Below are positions 44,986 to 56,647 of a stretch of DNA of 64,000 nt, piece after piece. The notes below the pieces were generated by a model. That model saw only the letters and a program-made list of their open reading frames with translations. It did no database searches and had not been told where the DNA came from. This DNA is from Oscheius onirici (Eukaryota; Nematoda; Chromadorea; Rhabditida; Rhabditidae): the NCBI GenBank assembly GCA_932521025.1, contig OW051472.1, positions 6,510,001-6,574,000 of the forward strand, read 5' to 3'. The position numbers were made by a program, and so were the translations under genes. Numbering within the stretch: the first letter of the stretch is position 1; the number at the start of each line of letters is the position of its first letter.

Positions 44986-47073
44986 TTATTCTGAAAATAC
45001 ATCTTCCTGTTTTGAAGGTATGAGATCGAGTTCCGCCCATTTTCTCGGTTTAACCTTGGCGAATACAGTGAGGAGAAAGACTGAGACAAGAAGAAGACCC
45101 GCAAGACCACTAAATATTGCTGCCCACTGAAAATGTGAGTTACTCTTTGAAATAATGGAGAACGATTATTTTCCGCACGTTTGAGACTGAAAACTACTCT
45201 TCCCGACTCGACTCTATCCCTGAATCCGGGCTCAGGTCGAGTCGAGGTGAGTTGAACTCGTGGAGTTCCGACTTGGGAATAAGTCTCTCGACTTGATTTG
45301 AGTCCAAATTAAACAAATTGCATCCTCACCTCTTCCTTTGTGTTGTCCTGTACAAAATACTGCAGAAAGGAAGTTCCGAATATGCACAAAGCTGCAATGA
45401 GTGTGTTTCCATTGGCCAAAAAATGAGCATGTTGTCTAGCTATCTGAAAACGTGTTTCGTTAACTTTTTTTGTTCAAAGTTCCTACCAGTTGAGCCTGCC
45501 TCATGACGACTACAATCACGAGGTTATGAAGCGAATTGAAGGCTATGTAGACGACTAGGACAACCGATACTGATTTGGCCTAAAATTACTGTAAGTTTGG
45601 TTTCGGTATAGTGTTTTTACATAGACCATGGTCAGCAAACAACTCGCTGACAGCACTTCCACAATTCCATATGAGAAAACGAGACGGATTCTTCGCGAAA
45701 AATTGAAACATTTGTCCAAAATTCGGCCGTAGAAGAACTTGGAAACTAGGGCAATCAGATGAGGCAGAGCTGTTGCGTACCCCGTTGACTTTATGTCAAA
45801 GTCGAGAACCTGGAGAATAGAAAAAATCTTTTATGACAACTCACCAGACTGATATAGACTGGGCCGAACTGGAGGAACAGGTTGAGACCGGTGAAGAAGC
45901 AGAAGTAGAAGAACCAAGCAAGGTAGACCTGAAAATGCATTTAACACGAAGGTAACAATCTTTGATATTCTCCCACCTGAGGATCGACAATAATCTGCCC
46001 GTAGGGTATCTGATTAGCAACTATTTTTTGTTCCTTTCCTTCTGTAATAAACAATGCTTCTTCCTTCGAAACAAATCTGAATACATTCCACATCATAATT
46101 TCCACCTTACCTGTTCTCCAAAGGATCATCCGTATAAATAAGCCAAAAAGTTGTGAACAGAACAGCCGCCAGAGCCGACAGGATGTAGTAAGCCCATTGC
46201 CATCCAATAGTCGCGCACATTTCGCTACAGATTATTGAGGCAAGAATGGGTGAGCACTGATTTATACTTTTTAATTTTAGCGGATTCGGACCTGGTAGTA
46301 ACAGGAGAGGATAGCTATGGCTTGTCCGCTCTCACCCCTCGGAGCCCATTGCATTGAAATACTGTTGACAGCCCAGAGATTTAGGGCTCCTGGTAGACCC
46401 TTAAAAGTTGTTAAAGGGACTGTCCTGTTACGGGGAAATGCACAGATTGTATAAAGTGATGTTGTTCTGTAGGTCTCGCTGCCATCTAGTTGTTCTGGTG
46501 GACAGTTTCAGCATAGTTTGTAAAATATAAAAGATCATTATCGTTACTCATTTACTTCGCAGCGAAATCATTGCAGCACGAAAAAAAGGTTATGATCTTG
46601 TCAGGACAGTTCCTCTAAAAAATGTCGAACCTGTAAGAGTCGAATAATGAAGGCTGGCCAGAAACCAAAAGAATCAGCTGACGGATAGAGGAGCGACGAG
46701 GCAAATCCGATGAAACCATAGACAAAGAATGTGTTCCTTAACGCTTCATCTGTGTAGTTTTGACTAAAGCTACCTCGTCCCAAGACTGTGAAAAAGAAAC
46801 AGTGGCGGAAGTCCGACTAGCAGGCCAACAGAAGGAGCCGAATATGACCAGATTTTGTTGGTAGCATCAGCGAGGTAGTTTTCTGAGAATCTTGTCACAA
46901 AAAACTTTTAAAACGAACCAGAACTATTCGCAGCTGGATCAAATTGGCAGAGAATGGTCGTATTGAAGGCCAGTCTCAAGGCGTAGACTGATGTTAGACA
47001 GGCCATGGCTATTCCTAAGAACTCTATTTTTGAAGCAAGGACGAAACTGACCAAAGACGATGTAACGAAACAT
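44986..47073 (-). CDS. SLC17-like MFS anion transporter
   Basis: Twelve exons (47073-47052, 47014-46919, 46882-46774, 46736-46631, 46399-46292, 46256-46111, 46076-45977, 45928-45845, 45809-45627, 45579-45487, 45443-45330, 45126-44986) join in frame to 433 residues with about 12 hydrophobic segments. Features of the SLC17 family (phosphate/urate/vesicular glutamate-type): GFWPAFIIRLLQGLPGA after TM3-4, WAPRGESGQAIAILS, and GWQWAYYILSALAAVLFTTF at TM6 with a following charged loop. The substrate cannot be read. The start lies two bases after TTTGTCTAG, compatible with trans-splicing. The large intron 4 (232 bases) and intron 11 (203 bases) stand out; intron 11 is duplicated upstream of the gene. 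Confidence 0.85.
45122..45310 (-). repeat. Inverted duplicate, arm 1 (intron 11 of the SLC17-like gene)
   Basis: Read on the minus strand it contains AAGTCGAGAGACTTATTCCC, then CGGAACTCCACGAG, then CAACTCACCTCGACTCGAC, and ends TAACTCACATTTTCAGTGGG. The same words occur in order on the plus strand at 47226-47402. Confidence 0.75.
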
Positions 47074-47225
47074 TCCTAGACAAATCTAAAATCTAAGTCA
47101 AGATCAAGGGGAAGAGCTCCTAGCAGCCGGAGAGATAAGACAATTTTATCAAGAAGTAGCTACGGTCTAGCTCATCGAGCCTAGAGAAGTCGTAGCAGAT
47201 ATACTTTAAAATGAAACTACCTTTT

Positions 47226-47402
47226 CAAAAGATCAATGATTTGGAGTCGATTCGAGTCGAGGGACTTTTTCCCAGGTCCGAACTCCATGAGTCCAACTCA
47301 CCTTGACTCGACTTGAATGCAGATTCCGCGATAGATTTTAGCCGTCTCATGGCGATTATTTCAAATATTAACTCACATTTTCAGTGGGCAGCTTCCTCAG
47401 CT
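47226..47402 (+). repeat. Inverted duplicate, arm 2 (upstream of the SLC17-like gene)
   Basis: A plus-strand copy of arm 1: GAGTCGAGGGACTTTTTCCC, CCGAACTCCATGAG, CAACTCACCTTGACTCGAC, then TAACTCACATTTTCAGTGGG. It includes the splice acceptor and the first bases of exon 12 (TGGGCAGC), after which similarity stops. Confidence 0.75.
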
Positions 47403-48093
47403 GCTTCATTCGTTGCAATCCAGTTGTAGTCTTCTTACAAAGGTTGGAGCTGATACCAATCTTGGATTGTAAGACTCGGCCAGTTACTCTCGCCCAAAGA
47501 AGATCTTTTTGCAACTTCACTGTCGACCCTCGTGTCGTTTATAAGAAGAGAGTCAAACGCCTTTTCTCTCCTTCTCAATTAGTGCTCAGACTTTGTTCCA
47601 TCCTTCTTCCACAGTTTTAATAGTATCTAACAGCTGATTTCAAAGCGTGAAAACGGACAGCTTTTATCATCTGTCCCTGGGGAGACAAGCTTTGACCGTT
47701 CGGATCATTTACCCTAGTCCGCAGGGAACTTTTTTGCCCGGTAAGCCCTGTACCAAATGTCCTTTGTCCTCTGCACTCTCTCCTAACCTAACATGTTCCA
47801 GTTTGCTTAACCACAGCCGCATAATAGCTCTTCTGGAATAACAGAAATTGAGAGTCAAATTATCCAAGCGCGCGCAATTGAGACGGTTATCTTTGTGTCC
47901 GAACCGGGTGAGAGCCCGAGATGGAGGGAAATTGTCTGTGGACCGGGTTTTCCTCTGTAGCTTCCTTTCCGCGGCATTCGCCTGCTAGCTGTTATTGCAC
48001 GCAGCAGTCCACCCCCGGCACAAGCAGCGTGGTGGACACGAGAAAGAGAGAGACCAGTTTTGCTTGCCTCTCTCTCTTGTTCAAGCTTATCCA
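47403..48093. other. Intergenic, nothing supported
   Basis: Open frames here lack coding character. Confidence 0.35.
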
Positions 48094-48270
48094 CTACTCA
48101 ACCCGCCGTGCCAAATCGAATCGATCCTTTTTCTTCGGCCGCGTTCCTGTCTTGAACTCACACATGGGCATGATGATGAGGTAGAGAACTTCCGCCTTTC
48201 CGTCCTCGAGTAGCCAATGTTTTCCCCCGATTTCTTTGCATATCCGTCGTTCTATTTCGACCTCGTTCAT
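48094..48270 (-). CDS. Possible small protein
   Basis: 58 codons from an ATG (MNEVEIERRICKEIGGKHWL) to TAG. Codon choice is coding-like (LYLIIMPMCEFKTGT, KKKDRFDLARRVE). The ATG follows GACTACAG by four bases, so it could be trans-spliced or be a terminal exon. It is divergent from the low-complexity secreted gene at 48415. No family recognised. Confidence 0.42.
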   Translation of the reverse strand: MNEVEIERRICKEIGGKHWLLEDGKAEVLYLIIMPMCEFKTGTRPKKKDRFDLARRVE

Positions 48271-48414
48271 TATTCTGTAGTCATACCGGTAGATCACTAC
48301 TCTTCGAATGATATACGAGAATTTCTCAGATTTTTAAGAAGTTTTGCTACGTAAAACTTTTCATATATTTTTTTAACAATTTTTTAAAGTATCAATCACA
48401 ATTCTAGGAGCCCT

Positions 48415-51400
48415 ATGCTCTTCTCTCTCCTCCTCCTTCTTTCTATAGGAGGCTCCAATGGTCAGTTTGCCGAGATTGCCTCCCTTGCCACCTCCTTTCT
48501 TGGCTCCGGTCTTGGCGGCCTTGGAGGCTTAGCTGGGTCGGCTGGAACGGCCGCAGCGGGAGCTGGATCAGCCGCAGGAGCACTTGGTCAGATTGGTCAA
48601 TGTAGGTTTATCAGGGAAAGAAGTTGACAGAAAAGTTCAGTGTACCAATTGGCCCAAGGAGCCCTTCAACTGACCGGTACGGGTGTGGGTGTTCTGAACC
48701 AGGCTACTGAGGGCAACTGGTTTCCAGCTGCTCTAGAAGCTGCAGCCAAGAACCAAGAACATCTCAAAAAAGGGGGTGGAGGAGGACTTGGAGCACTACC
48801 TGGGGCAGGTGGTGGACTTGGTGGACTTGGAGGACTGCCTGGTCTTGTCCCTCTTGGACCCCTTGGTCCGAAACCTGGAGGAGGAGCTGGAGTTGGCCCG
48901 GAATTTGGAACAAGTAGGTCTTGATGAAGACAGTAACCGTTTTTAAGGCTTCCCTGCTCCCGATGTCGACGACTACAAAGATGATTTGGATATCCTGACC
49001 AGCACTACAGCCACAACTACGAAGGATCCTTTCGAGGAGATTGAAGACTTGGACTTGGAGAAGCCTGGTCCCATCACGGCTGTCCCAACAACTGCTGCGC
49101 CAACAACTACAACAGAAACCGTGACGCTCTTCCCCGACGAGGTTCGTTCTTGACTACGTAAACTTTAAAATGGTTTAGGAAGAACTCGACACTCTTGCTC
49201 CTACCCCGCCACCCAAGAAACAGATCCGCATCGAACTTCCTAAAGAGGACAACGAAGACGAAGACTATTTTGACCAGGTCAAGAAGGAAGACAATGCTGA
49301 AGTAGCCATTACCAATCAAAAGAAGCAGGATGCAGATGAACTTCTAGTGAGTTATTCCGGAATTTCAAAGATTAGTCGTTCAGTTGGGACCAATTCCTCA
49401 CAAGACTCTGAAATCAGTAGATTCCAAGCCTGTCATTGCTGGAGAAAAGGACCGACAAGTTCCGAATCTGTCCAAATTTGTCGAAACTCTGAAGCAGAGA
49501 AGCAGTCTCTCAGAGGAAGAGATTATGGAACTGATTGGTCAGGTCTCGAGCAATGCAAATTCCGAAGCACCTCCCAAGATTGACTTTGCCTCCGGGGTAC
49601 AGAACATTGGATACAAGGTTTGATCTTTTTATTCTTTCAAAGAATGTTTTAGAAAGCCGCCAACAGACAGCGAATTATTGAAGCCTCTAGACAGATTGAC
49701 GCGAGTTGGCGAGGTCAGCCGGTGCAGAGTCACAGACTGTCCACTGTTACTCTACGTCCGACTTTTGCACCAACCCTAGCACCTTTCGCTCACACGACCA
49801 CCGAAGTGTCCGAAGAAATCCAGAACAACCGCCTGCAACGAGAAATAACGGCTGCCGGAGGCGATAAGGATCTGGCCAAGACGACAGGCGACAAGCCAGC
49901 TAGCAAAGTGGGTTTGTTTTCTGATGGGGATGTTGCAAAAGTATGGTCTTTCTGGCCACAATTGTTAGTCTAAAGCTCGTATTTTACAGAAAGCGGTAGC
50001 GGTTCCTCCATTGGCCACAACTCGAGCTCCCTATGTCAATCCTACAGCCATTCCTCAAACAAGAACCACTCAGGCGCCGAGAGCCATTACTCAGCCGAGA
50101 TACATCCAGACAGCTCCACAGCCAGTTCAGAGACCTCCAGTTCAGCCACAGGCTCCTCAACAACTGTATACACAACAACAAGTTTATCCTGGTGTCCAAC
50201 AGACTCATCAACTGTACTATCCGAATCAAGCTGTTCAACAACCGGCACCAGTACAGCAATATTATCCTTACCAACAGTACCAGCAGAACCCTTGGGCTCA
50301 ATATCACCAGTACTATTACCAACAGTATCCTCATCTTCAGCAGCAGTACCATACTCAGCAAGTTTTGGTTGGTTCTCCTCCAGGACAGCCTCAACAGCAG
50401 CAGGTCTACCAGCCCTCTCCTCAAGCTCCTCAAGTTTATCAACAGCCAACTGCTCAGATTCCTCAATATAGACAACCAGCGGTGGCTCAGGGATCTCCTC
50501 TTTACTACCAACGACCAGCAGTCCAGCAAGCATCGCAGCAGTTTGTTCAACCTCAAAGACAACCTGCGGCTCCTCCACGACTACCAGTTGCTTCAGTGCC
50601 ATCTGTCAGTGCTCCCAGACCACCTGTTCAACAGAATCTACCTGCTGGACAGACACAAGTAACGGTTCCAGTGCGGCATGTGATGGCTGGAGAGACTGCT
50701 CCGTATCAGAAGTGAGTTTAAGACAACCAATATGTCGGATCATGCGCTTGCTCTAAAAACGGTTTTTAAGGGCTGTCCAATCTGTGAATGGAGCTTCTTC
50801 GAACGTCTACGTCAATCGAACAGGAAAGGCTGAAGATTTTTTCGCCACGACGACCAACAACAATATTAGAGCGAGAAGGAATCGAGCCCAGGTCTGTTAT
50901 AAAAAAAAATTCCGAGCTCTAAACTTTCAGGGGGCCAGGATCGTCCGTCAGCAGCAGTTCGCGCCGACTCCTGCCCCTTACCGTCGATATTATGCCAGAA
51001 CAGCTCAGACCCAGCAGCTGACTACAATGTCGCCGGTCGGTCCTTCGCTAACCAAGAACTAACGGGTTCGAGGTAGGGGTTTAGCTTTAGTCTGGTCATT
51101 TGGAAGAGATTTGATATCATGGCTGTTGTTTATTCGCTTCGAGACCATCGACGACTCTCGACATAAAAATCATCCAAAAATGTTTAAAATTGCTCAAAAT
51201 CAGTGAATTGGTATAAATAGGTTTCGAAGCGAATAAACAAGCATTACGGTATCGCTCTTTTCAAAGCGAAGGAACTATACTTCGAGCCGAACTCTCTGGT
51301 TTTCAGACACTGCAATTGCCAGAGGGGATTCAAGCAGAGGGAGAGCTCTTGATCAATCGAAACCCTGAAACTACCCACAGCTATTCCCGATGGTCGCCAT

Positions 51401-51465
51401 ATTACACATATTCAACTCCGTCTTTCTACTACACTTCGCCGTATTACTACGTGTATTCAGGATAA
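48415..51465 (+). CDS. Large secreted low-complexity protein (Gly/Ala, Thr, then Gln/Pro/Tyr-rich)
   Basis: Ten exons (48415-48601, 48641-48913, 48948-49141, 49179-49346, 49384-49617, 49653-49940, 49990-50711, 50771-50891, 50931-51035, 51307-51465) join in frame to 816 residues. It begins with a signal peptide (MLFSLLLLLSIGGSNG). Regions in order: Gly/Ala/Leu-rich (GLGGLGGLAGSAGTAAAG); acidic with Thr-rich spacers (TSTTATTTKDP, TTAAPTTTTET); a folded-looking part (NLSKFVETLKQRSSLSEEEI); a 240-residue Gln/Pro/Tyr domain (YYPYQQYQQNPWAQYHQYYY); a basic segment; and a Tyr-rich end (SPYYTYSTPSFYYTSPYYYV). An extracellular-matrix, cuticle or adhesive role is inferred from composition only. If the last intron is not used, translation stops at 51060. 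Convergent with the hydroxylase gene, stops 33 bases apart. Confidence 0.78.
51126..51240. repeat. Palindromic insert in the last intron of the secreted gene
   Basis: TTGTTTATTCGCTTCGAGACC at the left pairs with GGTTTCGAAGCGAATAAACAA at the right, one mismatch over 21 bases, with a ~73-base spacer. Confidence 0.7.
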
Positions 51466-51497
51466 TTTATATCGTTGTACATTGTGTCCACAATTCT

Positions 51498-53337
51498 TTA
51501 ATTAATCTTTTCTAGACCGTGTTCATCTTCCTTGGCGTACAGTCCGTAACGACGCGACTTTTCGTCAGCCATCCTTTTTAGATCCTCATAGGTCAGATGA
51601 TGTCCTAAGAACAATAGACTTTATTCCGAAAGAGACAGTACCCATCATTTTGTCCAAGTAATTGAACCACGGTTCGAAGCATGTCAGAGGACGCAGATGG
51701 TGCATGTCGTGAGCCGGGGCTCCCGCATAGAAGGGCAGGAATCGGTGAAGAGCAAAGGGAAAATCGTAGCCGATGTGTACCTGAGACTTTGGTTTTCGTA
51801 ATAAAAACTGAGAAAACCTCGTATGAGACACTTTGAGCGATTAGGAACCAGAGCCAGTACGTTAGACAGTGAGTGGGGAAGACCCAGGGGATCGTAGTGA
51901 TGAAGGTGGCAACGAAGAAGAGCTGAAAATCAACAGATTCTGTGGTCCAGTTGTGTTCTTCTCTCGAACTTTTGAACCAATTCTAACGGCTATTCTAATT
52001 GCGGCACCAAAGACCAGCGACTTCAAGTATGTGAACAATTAGCATATTGACCAGTCCCGTTGGATCCAATTCAAAGACCAACCTCAAAAGGATGAAGATG
52101 TTGAGCCGCTGCAGCAAACGGGGATGAGTACATGTGATGAACCGAGTGACACCATCTGTACAGGAATTTTACCTTAAAATCTGACCGTTTCTCTTCTGAG
52201 AACTCTAACACCTTGTGATGCAGATAATGGAACCAGAAGTAGGAAAAGTCAAAGGCGAGGAAGAAGATAAGACTTTGACTACACATTTCGAAGACCGTGG
52301 GGGCGAGAATCGGAAGTTCTGTCGGAGGAACCCAGATGAGTTGAACCAGGGCCATCGGATAGATCCTAAAACATCTCCCGCTCCAGGGCTAGAAGAAAAA
52401 CTTACCAGAGAAGTTGGTTCCACAACTGCAGCCAGAGTGACTTTTTCATCAGATCCCATGTCACTTTGCGGTCTTTTTGAATCTTGGCCTTTTTGAAAAA
52501 AGTCACCTCCGAGCAGAAGAGATCAATTACTGGAAAAAAGTTTTTCTCGTGCCTGAAGGCAAAGTCCAGGAAGGTCAGACGCTATCGCTTGCTTATCTCA
52601 GCCGGCATTCGGGGAAGAAACCACAAAAGAGAGCTCGTCATGGGTAAGCTAATAAAAGAAGTTTTACAACAGGAGTGAGTCATGAAAATGAATGAAAACC
52701 TTACGAACTGGATCTAAAGTTTGAACACAACATGCCTTGAAACTTGTAAAAAAGTGCACCCCCAAAAATACGCAAATATGTCGTATATTTTTTGAAGCTC
52801 TGCCTATTTTGAAAAAAATAGCTCCCAATTTTGAACTTCTCTCTTCTCTCTGCCTCTTGACCCAAAAGAGAATGACTCTCAAATTTCTTATTTTGTGACT
52901 TCCACACACAATGCAGATGGTACATTTTTGTTCTCTACCCGGATCACATCTTTTGTGCGAACACGTGCAAGCTGCCTTTTACCCTTATTGTTTAGCCCGT
53001 CCCTAACTTTAAAAGTTAACTTCAAAAACTCACTTGAGAAGACAATAACCCATATGTAGTCAATAGAAAGAGCATAGATTGGGGGGAAAAGTGGCGAGCT
53101 CAAGATGGGTTCATTTCCAATCTGAAAGTATACAATTCTACGAACTGAATCTCTTGTCTTGTCAATAATGCGATAAGAACAATCAGCATGGTTAGAACCA
53201 ACTGTGGTTATATAAAGAATAAAAAATACCCGAATCCAGTCCCAAATCGGCTGAAGAGCACGATTTTGTCGTTCATAGAGTAGCTGTTCGACTGTGTAGT
53301 TATGCTCAGGATAGAGGAACGCCAACGGAGGACTCAT
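51498..53337 (-). CDS. Cholesterol 25-hydroxylase-like membrane fatty-acid hydroxylase
   Basis: Eight exons from the chosen ATG (53337-53230, 53121-53034, 52529-52406, 52365-52212, 52172-52083, 51922-51818, 51780-51642, 51604-51498) join in frame to 304 residues, close to CH25H (~270-300). The di-iron histidine boxes are present in order: WFHYLHHK, WCHSVHHMYSSPFA, and HIGYDFPFALHRF...HDMHHLR. The N-terminal LQPIWDWIR...SPLFPPIYAL matches the CH25H start (LQPLWD...SPFFPVIFS). Such enzymes are multi-pass ER proteins that oxidise sterols or fatty acyl chains; the exact substrate cannot be read. The frame is open upstream to an acceptor at 53458, so translation may start in an earlier exon. Confidence 0.85.
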
Positions 53338-53493
53338 CAGAGCGACTGACTCTGATAACGACACTTTTTGGGCAGCAAACAATGAAGCCACTGTGCTGAG
53401 GGCTTTTTCTCCGTCTCTCGGGGAAGGGAGTCTAGTGGCAGAAATCACAGCTACAAGCTGTAAACGGATTGGAGACTATGACTTCTTTTGTTG

Positions 53494-54717
53494 TTAGTCC
53501 AAAACCTTTACCAGTTCAGAAACTTTCGAATTAATGGTTACAACGTTGCGAAAAATTGTAGAGTAGCAAAAACTGTTCTGATCCAGAGACTCTCTACCCT
53601 GTTGCTTTTTCTTCCAGTTTTTCTCTGGAAGGTGTGTACAAACAACTAGGCAAGGAAAAGCAGTAGACAAGTGAATAAGAGGAAACCGTAAAAATCGAAA
53701 AGAATATGAACATTTGTCTGAGACTTTATTTTTCTCACGATCTATGGATCTGCTTTCATTCTTTCCCGGCTCGTGTCCCTGCTCGACTTCCAGATTCTCA
53801 TTCGGACGGCTCGTCGAGTCGATGAGCGAGAAGGTTGACCACTCCGGAGACATGATGATCGAGTCCTCGGAAGTCTGCATGTCCTTCTCGTAGACGTGAA
53901 GCATCTTCTCTAGAGCCTTGACCTTCGTGTTTGCCTTCGTTAGCTCATTCTCGCTCGTGGAGATCTTCTCGTGCGACAAAGCCAGCTCTTTCCTGGCTTC
54001 TTGGAGCTCCTTCTCATAGTTTATCATCTTCTTGTCCAAGACGTCGATTCTGCCCTCATATTCCTCTTTGAGCTTGTCCAGATCGCTTTTGCTGAACTCC
54101 GGAGGACTGTCTTCCTGGCACCATCTGTCGACCTGTCCATCCGTCATCCACATCCAGATGTAGCCCTTCTCGGCAAAGTATGTGTGAACGTGTTCGGCCA
54201 AAAAGTTGAAGCCGAAAGACCAGTCGTAATGCGGCATGATGTTGTCCTCGGTCACAATCGTCATTTTCGTGCGGTACTTTCCGAAGAGAGTGCCCTTTCC
54301 CTCGTCCATCATCTTGCTCGTGATGAAGCCGAATGGTTGCATCGGCGAGAAGACCAGCTTGTCACGACAGATTTTACTCTTGCTGCAAAGAAAACAGTGA
54401 TAGAATATTGTGAACAAACCAGCAGGCGACGACGACGTTGCCAGGATAGCGAATCTCCTTCTGATCGGTCGGAGAGTAGAAGCCGATGGTCATGTCCATG
54501 CGCCATCAGGGTATTTCTCAGCCAGGACGACGGTGTCTTCTACCTGGTAGCCGACTTCGTCCAGAAGCGAGATTTCCATACCCCTGGCCAACTGATCTTT
54601 GCATTTGACGAACTTCTTGATTGTCGTGGCTGTAAATGTCTTCTTCTCGGCCTCTTCTTTCACGGAGAAGGTGTATCTGGCGATTCCACCATAGGCGACG
54701 ACGGAGAAGACGACCAT
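53494..54717 (-). CDS. Unrecognised protein with C-terminal coiled coil, frame broken once
   Basis: From the ATG at 54717 (MVVFSVVAYGGIARYTFSVK) the frame runs to about 54508, then continues one frame over as RMDMTIGFYSPTDQKEIRYP to a donor at 54420. Exon 2 starts at 54382. One extra base in GATGGCGC (for example GGCCGC) would restore it. The N-terminal half has FGFITSKMMDEGKGTLFGKY and HYDWSFGFNFLAEHVHTYF. The second half is a long charged coiled coil (KLKEEYEGRIDVLDKKMINY, QEARKELALSHEKI). The real stop may lie near 53740, where AATAAA appears; beyond that the frame is merely open. No family recognised. Confidence 0.55.
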
Positions 54718-55181
54718 CTTGGACGAATTGCTGCGACTTGAATGGACTTGCAATTACAGAAGATTACATTTTTTCTGTAACTTTTTTAAAGTTTCTTTTA
54801 TTTTATTTCACTTGTTACTTTTACGTTAGTTATGAATAGAGATTTTTTTGCTCATAATCTGGCCAATTTTGTAAGACACCTAAACAAGTGTTGGGCTTTG
54901 CGAGTTTCTCCAGCTCCCCATTCTCACTGGGATCAAGGTCATGAGACTGTCCACTAATATCCCCGACCCGCTGACCGGCTTTGATTCATTTCAATTCTTC
55001 GCTTTTCTTCCTAGACTCTTATCCCATGTAATATCTACCACTCCCATTGTACGAAACTTCAGGTGGTCCATAGTTCTTCGACAGCTCGTCGAATTCTTCT
55101 GCCAATCATTTTCCGATTGTGAGGAGATTGTCACCCATCGAAAGTACTTTGACTCGGATAAACATTCATTTTGAACGCGTG
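54718..55181. other. Intergenic between two minus-strand genes
   Basis: No supported exon or repeat; it contains the promoter of the coiled-coil gene and the 3' end of the next gene. Confidence 0.4.
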
Positions 55182-56647
55182 TCAACCATTTCTGGCCTTC
55201 TCTCTGGCCTCATTCAGTTTTCGAACAGTCTCCCGACCCAAAACGATTCTCATTCCTTTGTCCCGCGTCTCGTAGCGCCAGCCCTCCGCATCGTCAATCC
55301 TGAAAGTTCTCCCATTTTTAAGTCCGAACAGAACTCACCTCAGCGGTGTTCCCAGATGTGTTCCAGCCAAGACGGAAAGAAGAAATCGATGATATAGTTT
55401 CAGCTGCGGAAGACATTTTTCGTCCATATCGTTTTTGGCAGAAGAAAAACGGATGTCAGCAAAGTCCGGATGTTTGTTGACCAGGCTAAGAATGCGTCTT
55501 ACGGACGATTCATATGCTCTAATATCGATGTGTGGGTATCTAAAATTTTGTACGTTTTTGTGAAGATGAGTACTTACGTGAAGAGAATGTCGTCAAACCT
55601 GTAGAACAGATCGCCCAGGAAAAGACGTCTTCCATTCTCATACCAGACTACTAAACTATCCGGAGTGTGTCCAGGCGTCCAGAAGATCTGAAAGTTGGGT
55701 TCTATGTTTAGTCTGTGTTCAGTCAGAAATATCGAGAGAACAGACGGGGAAAACCCCGACGTCTACAGGACAACCGACCAGAGCAAGATAAACTAGCCTG
55801 ATTGAATTTCTGTCCCCGTATATTATGCAAGATCAACTGAGGGAGCCTATAATGCTTCCAAATGGGTACTGCTACGATATAAAACTAGAGGAATTTGCCT
55901 TTCAAACGCGGTATGCAAAAAATACTTATTGATAGCTCCATCGTCTTTTAATTTCTGATCCCTTCCGGAAAACAAGAAATTGAACTATCAGGAAATAATA
56001 TTGAAAGATAGTCCGGTAAGAACAAATAGTTCTCACGCAGCGACTGTTTTGCAATGACGCAATTTCCAGTTATTTTTAGACAAATGTCTGATCACTGATT
56101 CCTCTTCCAACTATCGCCTTATTAATTACTCTGTTTTGCACAACAAACCTGAATAGAGTCCTTGCCGCCAAGCTGGATCACTTCGCCATCATTCAACCAT
56201 CTTGTTATCTTGTACGTATAAACCTCCCAATGCCAACTGCTGTCCATCAGTCGAGTGTAGAATTTGTGTCTTTTTGAGGCACACAGTCCTTCTATCTGGT
56301 GACCAAATCCAAACTTTCCAGTGGTAGAAAAACGCCAGTTTCCGCCCGTCTAAACTTTTTTATCTGAACAAATTAGAGACTCTACTTGTTCTCTGTGATT
56401 GTGAGTGTTGATCACCAATATTTTAGTATCTCTCACAAAATCCAAACTCCTTACATAGGTGAACATGTTTCCGCATCCACAGCCAGTGTCGATCAGAATT
56501 ACTGCTTCCAATAATACTTGCACTGCATTTAGAAAACTCACTTCTCTCTGTCCCGACAATCACATAGGAAATAGGATTGAGGTTTCGATCATCCATTTCT
56601 TTGATGGCATAAACATTGGATGAAAGTTGTGTTAGTTCAAAAGACAT
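55182..56647 (-). CDS. Metallo-beta-lactamase-fold protein with altered metal motif
   Basis: Six exons (56647-56542, 56501-56386, 56349-56149, 55687-55578, 55539-55339, 55299-55182) join in frame to 283 residues, similar in plan to MBLAC2-type hydrolases. The fold is clear: SYVIVGTE, VILIDTGCGCGN, ILVINTHNH, IFWTPGHTPDSLVVW, LFLGDLFYR. The HxHxDH motif that binds zinc reads HNHREQ, followed by TGGN, so the Asp and third His are replaced by Glu and Gln. The later His (PGHTPDS) and Asp (LGDLF) ligands remain. The codons for Glu-Gln sit right at an exon end, so an alternative splice is worth excluding. Possibly one-metal or inactive. Intron 3 is long (461 bases). Confidence 0.85.
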
